Source: VXOI01 sp965197575 (GTDB lineage: Bacteria; Chloroflexota; Dehalococcoidia; Lucifugimonadales; UBA3495). From it: 64,000 bases of DNA. Numbering within the stretch: position 1 is the first letter of the stretch; each line of letters starts with the position of its first letter. The translations under genes and the position numbers were made by a program. The DNA lies in assembly GCA_965197575.1 (NCBI GenBank), contig OZ240214.1, forward strand, positions 3,844,001-3,908,000, read 5' to 3'. Of the stretch, positions 17,188-25,018 are shown one piece after another. Below the pieces are notes generated by a model. The model saw only the letters and a program-made list of their open reading frames with translations, did no database searches and was not told the DNA's origin.

Positions 17188-17967
17188 TTGGAGCCCGTAG
17201 TATTCGAAATCGGGCCGCTCCGGCTCCATGCCTACACGCTGTGCATGGTTGCCGCTGTGTTGCTGGGTGGGTGGTTGACCTACCGAGAGGCCGAGCGGCG
17301 GATGCGGCTGAACGAGGAGACGCTGGTCGTCGGCTCCATCGGCCTGCTCGGGGGCGTGCTCGGCGCGAAGCTGAGTATGCTGGCGTTTCTGGGGCCGTCG
17401 GAGTTCTGGCGGCTTTTGCCCACCATCCCTTCCCAAGGAGCCGCGCTGACCGGCGCGCTCATCGGGGGGTACGTTGCGGTCGTTCTCGCCGAGCGCGCGA
17501 TGGGGGTGCGGCGGTGTACTGGTGACCTGGTGGCCCCGTTCCTCCCCTTGGGCCAAGCCATCGGACGGCTGGGCAACTTCCTGGCCGCCGACGCCTACGG
17601 CACACCGGCCTCGCTGCCGTGGGCGGTCTACCAGGCTGGCGCTTACCGGCACCCCGCCGCCATCTACGAAATGGTGCTCGACTTGGCTCTGTTCGTGTTC
17701 CTATGGCGACGACGGATGATCTCGTTTCGCGACGGCGAGCTGTTCCGCATGTACGTCGTCGGCTACGCCCTTATCCGCTTTCCGCTGGAGTTCCTGAGAT
17801 ACCAGCCGACGCCGCGCGATTTTCTGGGCCTGACGCTGGTGCAGTGGCTGTGTATCGCCGCGGTAATCGGCTTCGGCTACCAGCTATACCTGCAACGCAA
17901 AGGTGTCGCATGTGTCTGCGACCTGCTGCCGAGTTTCCGGCTTGGGCGGCGTGAGCGGGCTGCATGA
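17188..17967 (+). CDS. Divergent prolipoprotein diacylglyceryl transferase (Lgt)-like membrane protein
   Basis: A 259-residue polytopic membrane protein with the Lgt architecture: PLRLHAYTL near the N-terminus, GRLGNF at 126-131, HPAAIYE at 155-161 and the late RFPLEFLR helix. Canonical Lgt moves diacylglyceryl from phosphatidylglycerol to lipoproteins. Two sites differ: the HGG histidine (E. coli His103) is Thr88 in ALTGALIGG, and the Glu after GRxGNF (E. coli Glu151) is Asp135. The Asn and the Arg residues are kept. It starts at a TTG 47 bases after the Tes-like gene on the same strand, suggesting co-transcription. It may be the housekeeping Lgt or a lipid-handling paralog. Confidence 0.8.
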   Translation: MEPVVFEIGPLRLHAYTLCMVAAVLLGGWLTYREAERRMRLNEETLVVGSIGLLGGVLGAKLSMLAFLGPSEFWRLLPTIPSQGAALTGALIGGYVAVVLAERAMGVRRCTGDLVAPFLPLGQAIGRLGNFLAADAYGTPASLPWAVYQAGAYRHPAAIYEMVLDLALFVFLWRRRMISFRDGELFRMYVVGYALIRFPLEFLRYQPTPRDFLGLTLVQWLCIAAVIGFGYQLYLQRKGVACVCDLLPSFRLGRRERAA

Positions 17968-18114
17968 TCGGGCGAGGCCGGAAAGAGCGGGCTTTTGTTG
18001 AGATTCGGGTTGTCAGTCGTTTATCCCGTGCTGTTGCCCATCGAGCAAGAAGCGAATACCATCGCACTGCTCGTGGGAGCGGGTACGCCCTTTTCCGTGG
18101 TCAATGACTTTTAG

Positions 18115-18504
18115 ATGACAGGGCAATCAGGCCAGACCTGCATCACCTGTGGCTATCTGAACCGGCCCGGCGCCAGGTTTTGCACCGAATGCGGCGCGGC
18201 GTTCGACGTCCGGGAGACGTCCGGCGGAAGTCGCCGCCCAGATCCCCGATTCTTCCGGCCGTTTGCTATCACTGCGGGAGCGATCACCTTGATCGCGGTG
18301 ATAAGCAGTATATTTGGGGCGGTTGTTCCGGGTGCGTCAGCAGTGTGGTTCTTGGCGCTGGCCGTATGGTTGCTGTCTCCGGTGGCCGCAATAGTGGTTG
18401 GAATGACCAAAGGCGGGCGGGCGGCTGCCGGCGTCCTGGCTGGGTTCGGCGTCGGGATACTCTCACTGGCGATAACCTGCTTCATAAATCTGGACAGTCT
18501 GTAG
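18115..18504 (+). CDS. Zinc-ribbon membrane protein
   Basis: A 129-residue protein. An N-terminal zinc ribbon of the CxxC-x(n)-CxxC type (TCITCGYLNRPGARFCTECG, residues 8-27) is followed by a basic linker and three hydrophobic segments (about 45-68, 72-92 and 100-122). The layout resembles bacterial 'zinc-ribbon plus DUF4190-like' membrane proteins of unknown role. It follows the Lgt-like gene after 147 bases with no shared regulatory feature visible. Confidence 0.72.
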   Translation: MTGQSGQTCITCGYLNRPGARFCTECGAAFDVRETSGGSRRPDPRFFRPFAITAGAITLIAVISSIFGAVVPGASAVWFLALAVWLLSPVAAIVVGMTKGGRAAAGVLAGFGVGILSLAITCFINLDSL

Positions 18505-18647
18505 CTGGGGCGGTGACTGCCGCCGCCGTTGGCTATGGGTTATAATCAGCCGGGGCAGCGCAGTCCTCGCCCGCCGGTGCAGGCGGCTTTGGGCGGCCCT
18601 ACGCAACGTATATTCGCAGATTCAGATAAATCATGGGATAGTCGGGA

Positions 18648-19412
18648 ATGAGCAGCAAATTCTTAGCACGTTTGGACGAGATTCGAGAGGGAGCGCCCCC
18701 GCGCATGGGCTTCGGGCCGCCACGCTCCCAAAAAATGCCGGGACTGGCCTTGGTGTTGCAAGCGGACGCGGCCCAGGCAGGCACGGCCTCCGGCCTGTCG
18801 CCGGACGCGGTGGTGATCGCCGGGGCCGGTCAAGACCAGGTCGAGAGCCTGAAGGACGCGCTGGCAGGGCTGCCGTGGGGCGTCCGGACCGACTCCCTTG
18901 GCTCCGCCGATGCCCTGGCTTACCGCGACGCCGGGGCCGACCTCTTCGCCTTCCAACTGGCAGGCACTTCATTGGGCGCGGTATCGAACAAGGACGTGGC
19001 CCGGGTGCTGTGCGTCGATCCTGGCTCCGCGCCGGAGGACCTGCGGGACATCAACGCGCTGCCGGTGGACGCCGTGCTGATACCGCTGGGCGGCGCGTCT
19101 TCATCCTGGACATTGCAGGACCTGGTGAGCGTGGCCCGGGTTAGCGGCCGCGTCAGCAAGAACCTGCTGGCCGAGATAACCGAAGCGCCCGACGGCGAGA
19201 CCCTGGAGGTGCTGCGCAACGCCGGCATCATCGGCCTGGTGCTGGACGTTTCGGCTGGCGAGGAAGCGATCAACGGCTTGAAAGCGGCGCTGCTCGACAT
19301 GCCCCGGCCCGGCGCTGATCAGCGGGGCACACGCTCCAACGCCATCCTGCCGGGGGCCGTCTACAGCGCCGGCCGGCCCGCCCAGCCGGAAGAGCCGGAC
19401 GAGGACGAGTAA
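18648..19412 (+). CDS. Uncharacterised protein, possibly TIM-barrel-like
   Basis: A 254-residue soluble protein. Alternating strand-like segments (PGLALVLQAD, DAVVIAGAG, ADLFAFQLAG, ARVLCVDPG, DAVLIPLGG, NLLAEITEAP, IIGLVLDVSAG) separated by helices look like a beta/alpha barrel, but I recognise no family motif. The C-terminus is acidic (EEPDEDE). A TATAAT sequence lies about 100 bases upstream at 18541-18546. It is separated from the following gene by one base, so the two are probably translated together. Confidence 0.6.
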   Translation: MSSKFLARLDEIREGAPPRMGFGPPRSQKMPGLALVLQADAAQAGTASGLSPDAVVIAGAGQDQVESLKDALAGLPWGVRTDSLGSADALAYRDAGADLFAFQLAGTSLGAVSNKDVARVLCVDPGSAPEDLRDINALPVDAVLIPLGGASSSWTLQDLVSVARVSGRVSKNLLAEITEAPDGETLEVLRNAGIIGLVLDVSAGEEAINGLKAALLDMPRPGADQRGTRSNAILPGAVYSAGRPAQPEEPDEDE

Positions 19413-19413
19413 G

Positions 19414-19911
19414 GTGCAAGAACAAGAGCACGAGCATGAACACGAGCATTACGGCCTGCTCCCGGCCGACGGTGTACTGGAGCTGACCGACAAGCTCACC
19501 GGCTATATGTACGAGATCGAGCACGGCGGGTTCTCCGACGTGATGGGCCAGGTGCTCGACGACCTTTTGGACCAGTCGGGCGGAATGCCGGACGACCTTA
19601 AAGACTCTGGGGCCTTCGAGCAGATCTCCCGGGGCCAGCTTGCAGTCACGCTAGCCTACAACCTGGGCCGCCTCGAAGGACGCTCGCCCCAGGTCGTCAA
19701 CGCCCTCATCGAGCAGGCCCTCCAGTCGTTCGGTCTCCTGCCGGTGGACGAGTCGGCGGAAATCACCGACGAGGACTTTGGAGACCCCAAGGTGCAGGTA
19801 TACCCGAGAATGCGCCGTCTCAGGTATCAAGCCCCCCAAATCCTGCAAGTCCAGCGGCGCGACGACAGCCCCGACGCCGGGGACACACCCGAGGGGCCGC
19901 CACCGTCGTAG
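19414..19911 (+). CDS. Uncharacterised acidic protein with His/Glu-rich N-terminus
   Basis: A 165-residue soluble acidic protein starting at a GTG one base after the preceding stop codon. It opens with an alternating Glu/His stretch (EQEHEHEHEHYG) that could bind a metal, followed by a helical core (LTDKLTGYMYEIEHGGFSDVMGQVLDDLL; QISRGQLAVTLAYNLGRLEG) and a disordered Pro-rich tail. No family is recognised. Its stop codon lies within the palindrome at 19908-19933. Confidence 0.6.
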   Translation: MQEQEHEHEHEHYGLLPADGVLELTDKLTGYMYEIEHGGFSDVMGQVLDDLLDQSGGMPDDLKDSGAFEQISRGQLAVTLAYNLGRLEGRSPQVVNALIEQALQSFGLLPVDESAEITDEDFGDPKVQVYPRMRRLRYQAPQILQVQRRDDSPDAGDTPEGPPPS

Positions 19912-19933
19912 AGGCTTCGCGAAGCGCCCCTAC
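19908..19933. repeat. Short palindrome containing GCTTCGCGAAGC
   Basis: GTAG...CTAC ends enclose the perfect 12-base palindrome GCTTCGCGAAGC. It resembles the GTAGGGGCGC hairpin at 48275-48302 and could mark the 3' end of the transcript. Confidence 0.45.
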
Positions 19934-19978
19934 AGTTATTCCTGACCACGACCATTTTAACAACATGAGGCACCGCCG

Positions 19979-21160
19979 ATGACGACCGCCGCTCCGGCTT
20001 ATGATCTGGTATTGACTGGGGGCACACTGCTCGACCCGGCCCAAGGCATCCACGACCGCCGCGACGTGGCCTTCAAAGACGGCGCGGTCGCCGCGGTGCA
20101 GGAACGCATCGATCCGTCGGCGGCTAGGGCATCGCTCGACGTGGCCGGGAAGTTAATCACGCCCGGCCTGATCGACCTGCACGGCCACTTCTACCACGGC
20201 GGCAATCCCACGTCGGTCAACCCCGACGACATCTGCATGTCTTCCGGCACTACTACCGGCATCGACGCCGGGAGCGCCGGTTTCCTGAACTATCAGGCCA
20301 TGCGCGACTATGTGTTCCCGGCCCACCGCACCCGGCTGCTGGCCTTTCTGCACGTTGGCGGGGTGGGCTTGGCGGTGAACCGCGTGTTGGGCGGCGGCCT
20401 CCATGACATGCGGGTCATTGACGTCGACGAAACGGCGGAGCACATCAGGCAGAATGCCGGGTTCTGTTTTGGCGTCAAGGTGCGGATGCATGTGAATGCG
20501 GTCGCTTACTGGAACGCCCACGAAGCGATGCGCCTGGCCCGTCAAGTGGCCGACAAGTCGGGCAGCCGCCTCATGGTCCACGTCAGCGGCACGCCCATCC
20601 CACTGCCGGATGTCCTGGAATTTTTGGGGCCGGGAGACATTTCCACCCATGCTTTCAACGGCCTCCCGGAGAACATGCTCGACCGGAACCTCAAAATTCG
20701 CCCGGAAGTCCGGGCCGCCGCCGACCGGGGCGTGATCATGGACGTGGCCCACGCCGGCGTCCACTGCGACGTAGAGGTGAGCAAGGCGGCTCTGGAGCAG
20801 GGCCTGCCGCCCGACACCATCAGCACCGACATTCACGTGCCGCCGCCGGAGCGCACCGTCTACAAGATGAACGATCTCGTGAGCAAGTTCCACGCGATGG
20901 GAATGCCGTTGCGCGACGCCGTGGCCGCGGCCACCAGCACCCCGGCGCGGGTGTTGGGGCTGGAGGGGAGCATCGGATCGCTGGCCGAGGGGATGTCCGG
21001 CGACGCGGCCATTTTCGACCAGCGCGAAGGCGCGTTCGTTTGGATGGACTCGGTCGGCCACCTACAACGGGGCGCGATGCGCCTAGACACCTTCGCCACC
21101 GTCCGGGCCGGCCGGGTGGGCTGGCTGGAAGGCCGCCTGACCGAACTGGGCGAGTGCTAA
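19979..21160 (+). CDS. Amidohydrolase/deacetylase family metallohydrolase
   Basis: A 393-residue member of the amidohydrolase superfamily. The composite beta-sandwich start (YDLVLTGGTLLDPAQGIHDRRDVAFKDG) leads into the metal motif LIDLHGHFYHGG (HxH), then VKVRMHVN, a Lys-containing strand, MVHVSGTP, STHAFNG and DVAHAG with further ligands, and the final SIGSLAEGMSGDAAIFD. This fits the 'amidohydrolase/deacetylase' (EF_0837-like) group, which acts on cyclic amides or N-acyl compounds. The substrate is unknown. Its stop codon overlaps the 3' end of the broken vapC on the other strand. Confidence 0.85.
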   Translation: MTTAAPAYDLVLTGGTLLDPAQGIHDRRDVAFKDGAVAAVQERIDPSAARASLDVAGKLITPGLIDLHGHFYHGGNPTSVNPDDICMSSGTTTGIDAGSAGFLNYQAMRDYVFPAHRTRLLAFLHVGGVGLAVNRVLGGGLHDMRVIDVDETAEHIRQNAGFCFGVKVRMHVNAVAYWNAHEAMRLARQVADKSGSRLMVHVSGTPIPLPDVLEFLGPGDISTHAFNGLPENMLDRNLKIRPEVRAAADRGVIMDVAHAGVHCDVEVSKAALEQGLPPDTISTDIHVPPPERTVYKMNDLVSKFHAMGMPLRDAVAAATSTPARVLGLEGSIGSLAEGMSGDAAIFDQREGAFVWMDSVGHLQRGAMRLDTFATVRAGRVGWLEGRLTELGEC

Positions 21161-21488
21161 ACGGAAAGGATGTCCAGACCTTCGATCCTCGCGAAATGCC
21201 GCCGGTTGTTGGTCAGCAGTGTAAGGTTATGACGAAGGGCGGTTGAGCCGATTAAAAGGTCCATATCGGCGATAAGATTCCCTGCCCGGCGCAGTGCCCG
21301 CCTGGTTCGTCCAAATCTTGTTCACCGTCATTCCCACTTGACGGGTTGGAAATCCCTTCGTAAAGCTCGGCTAGGGAAATTACGCTAAGGCCCAACGCTC
21401 CGGGAGGTAAACTCTCCAAATAACGCACTACTCTCCCGACATTGTGCAGGTAATCAATCACCCAGTCCGTATCAACGAGAAACTGCAT
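21157..21488 (-). pseudogene. VapC-type PIN toxin pseudogene (internal deletion with frameshift)
   Basis: The start codes for a PIN domain N-terminus (MQFLVDTDWVIDYLH with the first Asp pair, then LGLSVISLAELYEGIS with the conserved Glu). After about residue 55 the frame runs into unrelated sequence. The adjoining frame carries the C-terminal half, RFGRTRRALRRAGNLIADMDLLIG followed by LRHNLTLLTNNRRHFARIEGL, ending at the TAG at 21157-21159. The expected 20-25 residues between the halves (the LPFD region) are missing, so a deletion that is not a multiple of three is the simplest cause. The toxin should be inactive, while its antitoxin gene upstream looks intact. Confidence 0.82.
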
Positions 21489-21490
21489 TT

Positions 21491-21721
21491 TTACGGTCCG
21501 CTTTCCTGCAGACGTCTTTCTTGGATAACCTGCTTCAGCTTCTCTAAACCATCTAACCCAACGCCCTGGTCCGAGGCCGGTTTGCCTCCCGTCGCGTCTT
21601 TCCCAAAATGGTTCGCTTTTCTTATCAGCGTTACCAAGACTTCTTCGCCCTCTTCCAGACCCAGCTCTTCCGCCGGTTCCAATGCCCCGTTTCGGAACGT
21701 CATCCGTATCTCCCTTAGCAT
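21491..21721 (-). CDS. Antitoxin of the DUF104 / AF2212-like family
   Basis: A 76-residue protein beginning with the swapped-hairpin beta motif MTFRNGALEPAEELGLEEGEEVLVTL, typical of AF2212/DUF104 antitoxins paired with VapC. The helical C-terminus (LDGLEKLKQVIQERRLQ) would bind the toxin. It ends two bases before the vapC start on the same strand, the normal order for vapBC. Its partner is a pseudogene, so the antitoxin is probably an orphan that may persist as a DNA-binding repressor or decay later. Confidence 0.8.
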   Translation of the reverse strand: MLREIRMTFRNGALEPAEELGLEEGEEVLVTLIRKANHFGKDATGGKPASDQGVGLDGLEKLKQVIQERRLQESGP

Positions 21722-21762
21722 TACTTCCTCGCCAGCCAGCTTGCTTTCAGTACCATTTTACC

Positions 21763-22350
21763 CTAGTTCGGCGTTGCCGAAACGGTGTGTACGGTCTCGC
21801 CGTTCAGCTCGAAGACGAACTCCACTGGCTCGCCCGCCGGGAACAGCGAGCGTTCCACGGCCACCATGATCATCGGGGCAAACAGGTAGGGGCGCTCCCG
21901 GCCCTGCGGGTCGTCGGACAACTCCAACTCCACCACCGCCTGGCTGCCGTCGATCTTCAAGGCGGTCACGCTCAACGGGTCGCCCTGCACCGGCCGCCAC
22001 ACATAGTAGGCGGCCAGCAGCACCGACTCCGGGAAGTCGATCCGCCCCAAGCTGACCGTGTTTCCCAGCGTGCGCTTGGTAATTATCTTCGCTTCGTAGG
22101 CTTCCAACTCTTCCTGGCTGGTGATCACGAACGTCCTTAGCTCTTGGGTGAACGAACTGGCTTGGGCATATTCCAACGGCGACACCCAGCCGCTGTTTAC
22201 GTACCGGAACATGGGCGCCTCTGGAGACACCACGCCATCCTTGCCAGCGCCCCCGGCCAACGCCAAGGCCACGATCAGCGCCGTCAGCGCCGCCGCCAGC
22301 AGGGGCAGGCGGATACGGGGCGGCCAAGCCTCCGCTCTTCCGAAAATCAT
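21763..22350 (-). CDS. Secreted or membrane-anchored protein, possibly PrcB-like
   Basis: A 195-residue protein with an N-terminal hydrophobic segment (about residues 13-33) that is either a signal peptide or an anchor. The exported part has beta-rich segments: FVITSQEELEAYEAK, LGRIDFPESVLLAAYYVWRPV and VVELELSDD. The 'SxxE...vDFpesvvLaa' layout recalls the PrcB C-terminal/protease-associated domain, but this is a weak resemblance. It is divergent from the PAC2 gene across a 77-base gap holding a 14-base tandem repeat. Confidence 0.55.
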   Translation of the reverse strand: MIFGRAEAWPPRIRLPLLAAALTALIVALALAGGAGKDGVVSPEAPMFRYVNSGWVSPLEYAQASSFTQELRTFVITSQEELEAYEAKIITKRTLGNTVSLGRIDFPESVLLAAYYVWRPVQGDPLSVTALKIDGSQAVVELELSDDPQGRERPYLFAPMIMVAVERSLFPAGEPVEFVFELNGETVHTVSATPN

Positions 22351-22373
22351 AAGGCAAGGCTAACGCCCGGCCC

Positions 22374-22401
22374 GGCTCTTGTAAATCGGCTCTTGTAAAT
22401 C
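22374..22401. repeat. Perfect 14-bp tandem direct repeat
   Basis: GGCTCTTGTAAATC occurs twice head to tail (22374-22387 and 22388-22401) in the 77-base divergent intergenic gap. It could be a regulator site or a simple duplication. Confidence 0.6.
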
Positions 22402-22427
22402 CATTAGGCCGCTGGCAAACTAGGGCT

Positions 22428-23351
22428 ATGCGTATTGGAGATTTCGAGTTCGACGATTCCCTACCCGAGCTTGAGGACCCGCACGTCCTGACGGTGCTCC
22501 GGCCTTGGATTGACGTGGGCAACGTCGGCACGCTGAGCCTGCGGCGTCTGGAGCGGCACTTGGGGGCCAAAGAGGTGGGCCGGCTGGTGCGACCCGGCCG
22601 TTATTACGACTTCACCCGCTACCGCCCCAAGTCGGTCCTGCGGCAGGGGAAGCGGGAATACACCATCCCGTCCACGACGATCAAATTCGCCAAGACGGAA
22701 CGCGGCCCCGACCTCATCACCCTGCATCTGCTGGAACCCCACGCCTACAGCGAGGACTTTACCGACGCCGCCGTCGAGGTGCTCAAGCACTTCGGCGTGA
22801 AGCGCTACTCCATGATCGGGGCCATGTACGACATGGTGCCGCACACGCGCCCGCTGCTCGTCTCCGGCGGCGCCGTCGACGCGAGCAACGAAGAAGAGTA
22901 CCGGATGGTCCGGGTACGCCCCAGTGATTACGAGGGCCCGACCACCATCACGCAACTGATCATGTCCAGCGCGGAAGAATTGGGGATGGAGACCCGCATC
23001 TTCGTGGTGCACCTTCCCCAGTACTTCCAGGTGGAGGAAGACTTCACCGGAGCGGCCCGCTTGACCGGTATCCTTTGCAAGATCTACGGCCTCCCCAGCA
23101 GGCTGGAGGACCAAGAGCGCGGCACCCAGCAGTACGCCTCGCTTCAGAACATCGTGTCCGACACGTCGGAAGTGGCCAAGCTGCTCTCCCGCTTGGAGGA
23201 ACGCTACGACCGGGACAACCAGGCTGCCGAAACCGGCCCTGTCCTGCCCCTCTCCCCGCAAATCGAAGCCTTCCTGGAGGGCCTGGGCCAAGACCTCAAC
23301 CCCGACCCCCAACCCCCGGAAGACCCGGACGACGACCCCTACGACGAGTAG
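22428..23351 (+). CDS. PAC2 family protein
   Basis: A 307-residue protein of the PAC2 (proteasome assembly chaperone 2-like) family. Recognisable parts are the N-terminal PHVLTVLRPWIDVGNVG, the FTRYRP segment, LITLHLLEPH, and FGVKRYSMIGAMYDMVPHTRPLLVSGG, which is characteristic of the bacterial and actinobacterial members. The acidic C-terminus (PPEDPDDDPYDE) is low complexity. In bacteria the role is unclear; some family members occur near proteasome genes, but none is visible here. Confidence 0.75.
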   Translation: MRIGDFEFDDSLPELEDPHVLTVLRPWIDVGNVGTLSLRRLERHLGAKEVGRLVRPGRYYDFTRYRPKSVLRQGKREYTIPSTTIKFAKTERGPDLITLHLLEPHAYSEDFTDAAVEVLKHFGVKRYSMIGAMYDMVPHTRPLLVSGGAVDASNEEEYRMVRVRPSDYEGPTTITQLIMSSAEELGMETRIFVVHLPQYFQVEEDFTGAARLTGILCKIYGLPSRLEDQERGTQQYASLQNIVSDTSEVAKLLSRLEERYDRDNQAAETGPVLPLSPQIEAFLEGLGQDLNPDPQPPEDPDDDPYDE

Positions 23352-23958
23352 GGGTCGCTTTGCCGCCATTCTTGGCCCTGAGCCGGCGCTCACCCGCCGC
23401 CGTCTCCTTTCCTTGCCCTCGCCACCCTGGATGTTTGCCGCCTGCCCGAGCAGGTTGATCCCGATTGCTGTCTCCGTAGTTCGGAGCCTCGGCGGGCCGA
23501 CTGCCGCAGGGCCTTTTCATTTTCGGAAAAAGTCCCCGCTCCCTCTGGGAAAGGGTTAGGGTGAGGGTGTCCCCCCGCAAACTGACTTGCCACAGCTACC
23601 ACTATGGCAGGGAGAATTGTCCCTCACCTCAGCCCTCTCCCCACAGGAGAGGGAGAATGAAAAGGCCCTGCGGCTGCCGGCAGGACGATTGCAAAGTCCC
23701 CTTTCATCACCCCAACCCAACAGTAACTCCCCAATCCCCTTGCCAATCCCGAATACACCTCCCTACCATAATACCTGTCACACTCAAACCCAACCCGCCA
23801 CCGAGGCGACAGGTATCCAATGCCCATAAACCACCCCGCCCCATTCGTAATTCCCATCCCATCCCCGCCAGCGGCCCGGAGCGGGAGAAAATGTGGCCGG
23901 AAATGTCCGGGAAATCGAAAAATCCCCGAATAAGCCCCGCAAGGAGAACCTTAACCGA
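23352..23958. other. Repeat-filled intergenic region of about 600 bases
   Basis: No gene is supported. The stretch contains a large imperfect palindrome (23499-23680), two facing copies of the REP-like sequence first seen at 6694, one arm of an 18-bp inverted repeat (23681-23698), and then a C/A-rich tract up to the small gene at 23959. It looks like accumulated repeat or transposon debris. Confidence 0.6.
23499..23680. repeat. Large imperfect palindrome built from REP-like sequences
   Basis: GCCGCAGGGCCTTTTCATT (23503-23521) is repeated inverted and without mismatch at 23656-23674. Inside, AGGGTTAGGGTGAGGG at about 23555-23570 faces the inverse CCCTCACCTCAGCCCTCTCCCC at about 23621-23642. 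The AATGAAAAGGCCCTG part recurs at 28070-28084. The whole can fold into a long hairpin. Confidence 0.7.
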
Positions 23959-24391
23959 ATGAACGACCTGAGACGTCGCGTCAACGCCCTGCGCCGCAAA
24001 ATGGCCCGCGCCCTTGCCGTCGTCCGGCTCCGCCCGCTGGCCCGGGAATTTTGCGACCAATGGGACTCGGCCCTCTCCGGCTCCCGGCCCCTGCCCGAAC
24101 CCCATTCCTTTATCCGCCGGGTGGCCCAGGCCGGGTTCCGCCTCCCCACCTTCATGGCGGCCCACCGCTACCTGGAGCGGTGCCGCCGCCAGAACGCCCT
24201 TCCCGGCTGCCATGAGCTCGTCCGCTCCCTTCTCCCCTGGTCCGCGGACCTCGTCCCCGCAGGGTAGGCCAATTGCAAAGCCCGTCGATAGTGGTATTGC
24301 AGCGTTGAAATGCTGCCTGACGCCAGCCACGGTAAAGCTGTTCGTATATGTCAGTACGTACAAGCCATGAAGTGACTTTGCAATCGTCCTG
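23681..24391. repeat. 711-bp segment bounded by an 18-bp perfect inverted repeat
   Basis: CAGGACGATTGCAAAGTC at 23681-23698 is matched by its exact reverse complement at 24374-24391. Between them lies one small gene (23959-24267) and a partial third copy (ATTGCAAAGC, about 24273-24282). This could be a non-autonomous mobile element or a pair of oppositely oriented repeats. No target-site duplication is evident beside the ends. Confidence 0.5.
23959..24267 (+). CDS. Small basic protein of unknown function
   Basis: A 102-residue basic protein starting at an ATG preceded by AAGGAGA. It opens with a helical, coiled-coil-like stretch (LRRRVNALRRKMARALAVVRLRPLAREFCDQW), then LPEPHSFIRRVAQAGFRLPTFMAAHRYLERCRRQ and a short C-terminal CHELVRSLLPW. 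I do not recognise the family. It lies within the 18-bp inverted repeat pair, so it may travel with those repeats. An upstream GTG at 23893 is in frame, but I prefer the ATG with the ribosome site. Confidence 0.5.
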   Translation: MNDLRRRVNALRRKMARALAVVRLRPLAREFCDQWDSALSGSRPLPEPHSFIRRVAQAGFRLPTFMAAHRYLERCRRQNALPGCHELVRSLLPWSADLVPAG

Positions 24392-24525
24392 GACTGCCGG
24401 GGCCGATGATGTAATGTCCCTGGGTTTACTTTATAATTTATTGACCGTAGCGCTCCGATGGAGTTGGGGAAACGGATAGCGCCGGAACAAGTCATCTCCG
24501 CGATTACTTATTAGGAGGAACTTAC

Positions 24526-24984
24526 ATGGTGGCCGATGCGGAAAGCCGTGAAGACGCCAGCACGGAACGCAGACCGGATTCCGACGCATTTCCCTTTTCC
24601 ACTGACAATCCGAGCGGGGTGCCGGGTATAACCGAGATCGAGGCCAGCGTCATAGCAGCCATTGCCGGCCATGTCGCCAGGAGCGTCGAGGGCGTGGACC
24701 GGCTGGGCGGCACCGGCGGCATTGTGAGAACGGTCGCCGACACCATCCGCTCCAGGTCCTCCGCCTTGGGCGCGGGGATCGACGTCGAGGCCGGCCGGAA
24801 GGAAGCCATTCTGGACATCGACCTGATCGTGACATTCGGCTATAACGTCCCGAGGGTGGTCCAGAACGTTCGGGAATCGATCGCGAAAGAGATATTTGAC
24901 ATGATCGGCCTGGTGGCCAAGGAGATTAACGTGTCGATCGTGGGGATCGAATTCCCCGACGCTGCCCGGCGCAGGGTGGAGTAG
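24526..24984 (+). CDS. Asp23/Gls24 family envelope stress response protein
   Basis: A 152-residue Asp23/Gls24 protein. The core begins GITEIEASVIAAIAGHVARSVEGVDRLGG and continues with AGIDVEAGRKEAILDIDLIVTFGYNVPRVVQNVRESIAKEI and NVSIVGIEFP, all family signatures. About 35 polar residues precede the core. These proteins assemble at the membrane through the anchor AmaP, encoded next door, and are linked to alkaline or cell-wall stress in Gram-positive bacteria. A strong AGGAGG ribosome site precedes the ATG. First gene of a three-gene operon. Confidence 0.88.
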   Translation: MVADAESREDASTERRPDSDAFPFSTDNPSGVPGITEIEASVIAAIAGHVARSVEGVDRLGGTGGIVRTVADTIRSRSSALGAGIDVEAGRKEAILDIDLIVTFGYNVPRVVQNVRESIAKEIFDMIGLVAKEINVSIVGIEFPDAARRRVE

Positions 24985-25018
24985 CCCGGCAGGTAGGAAC
25001 TCCAAGAACATCGTCTCG

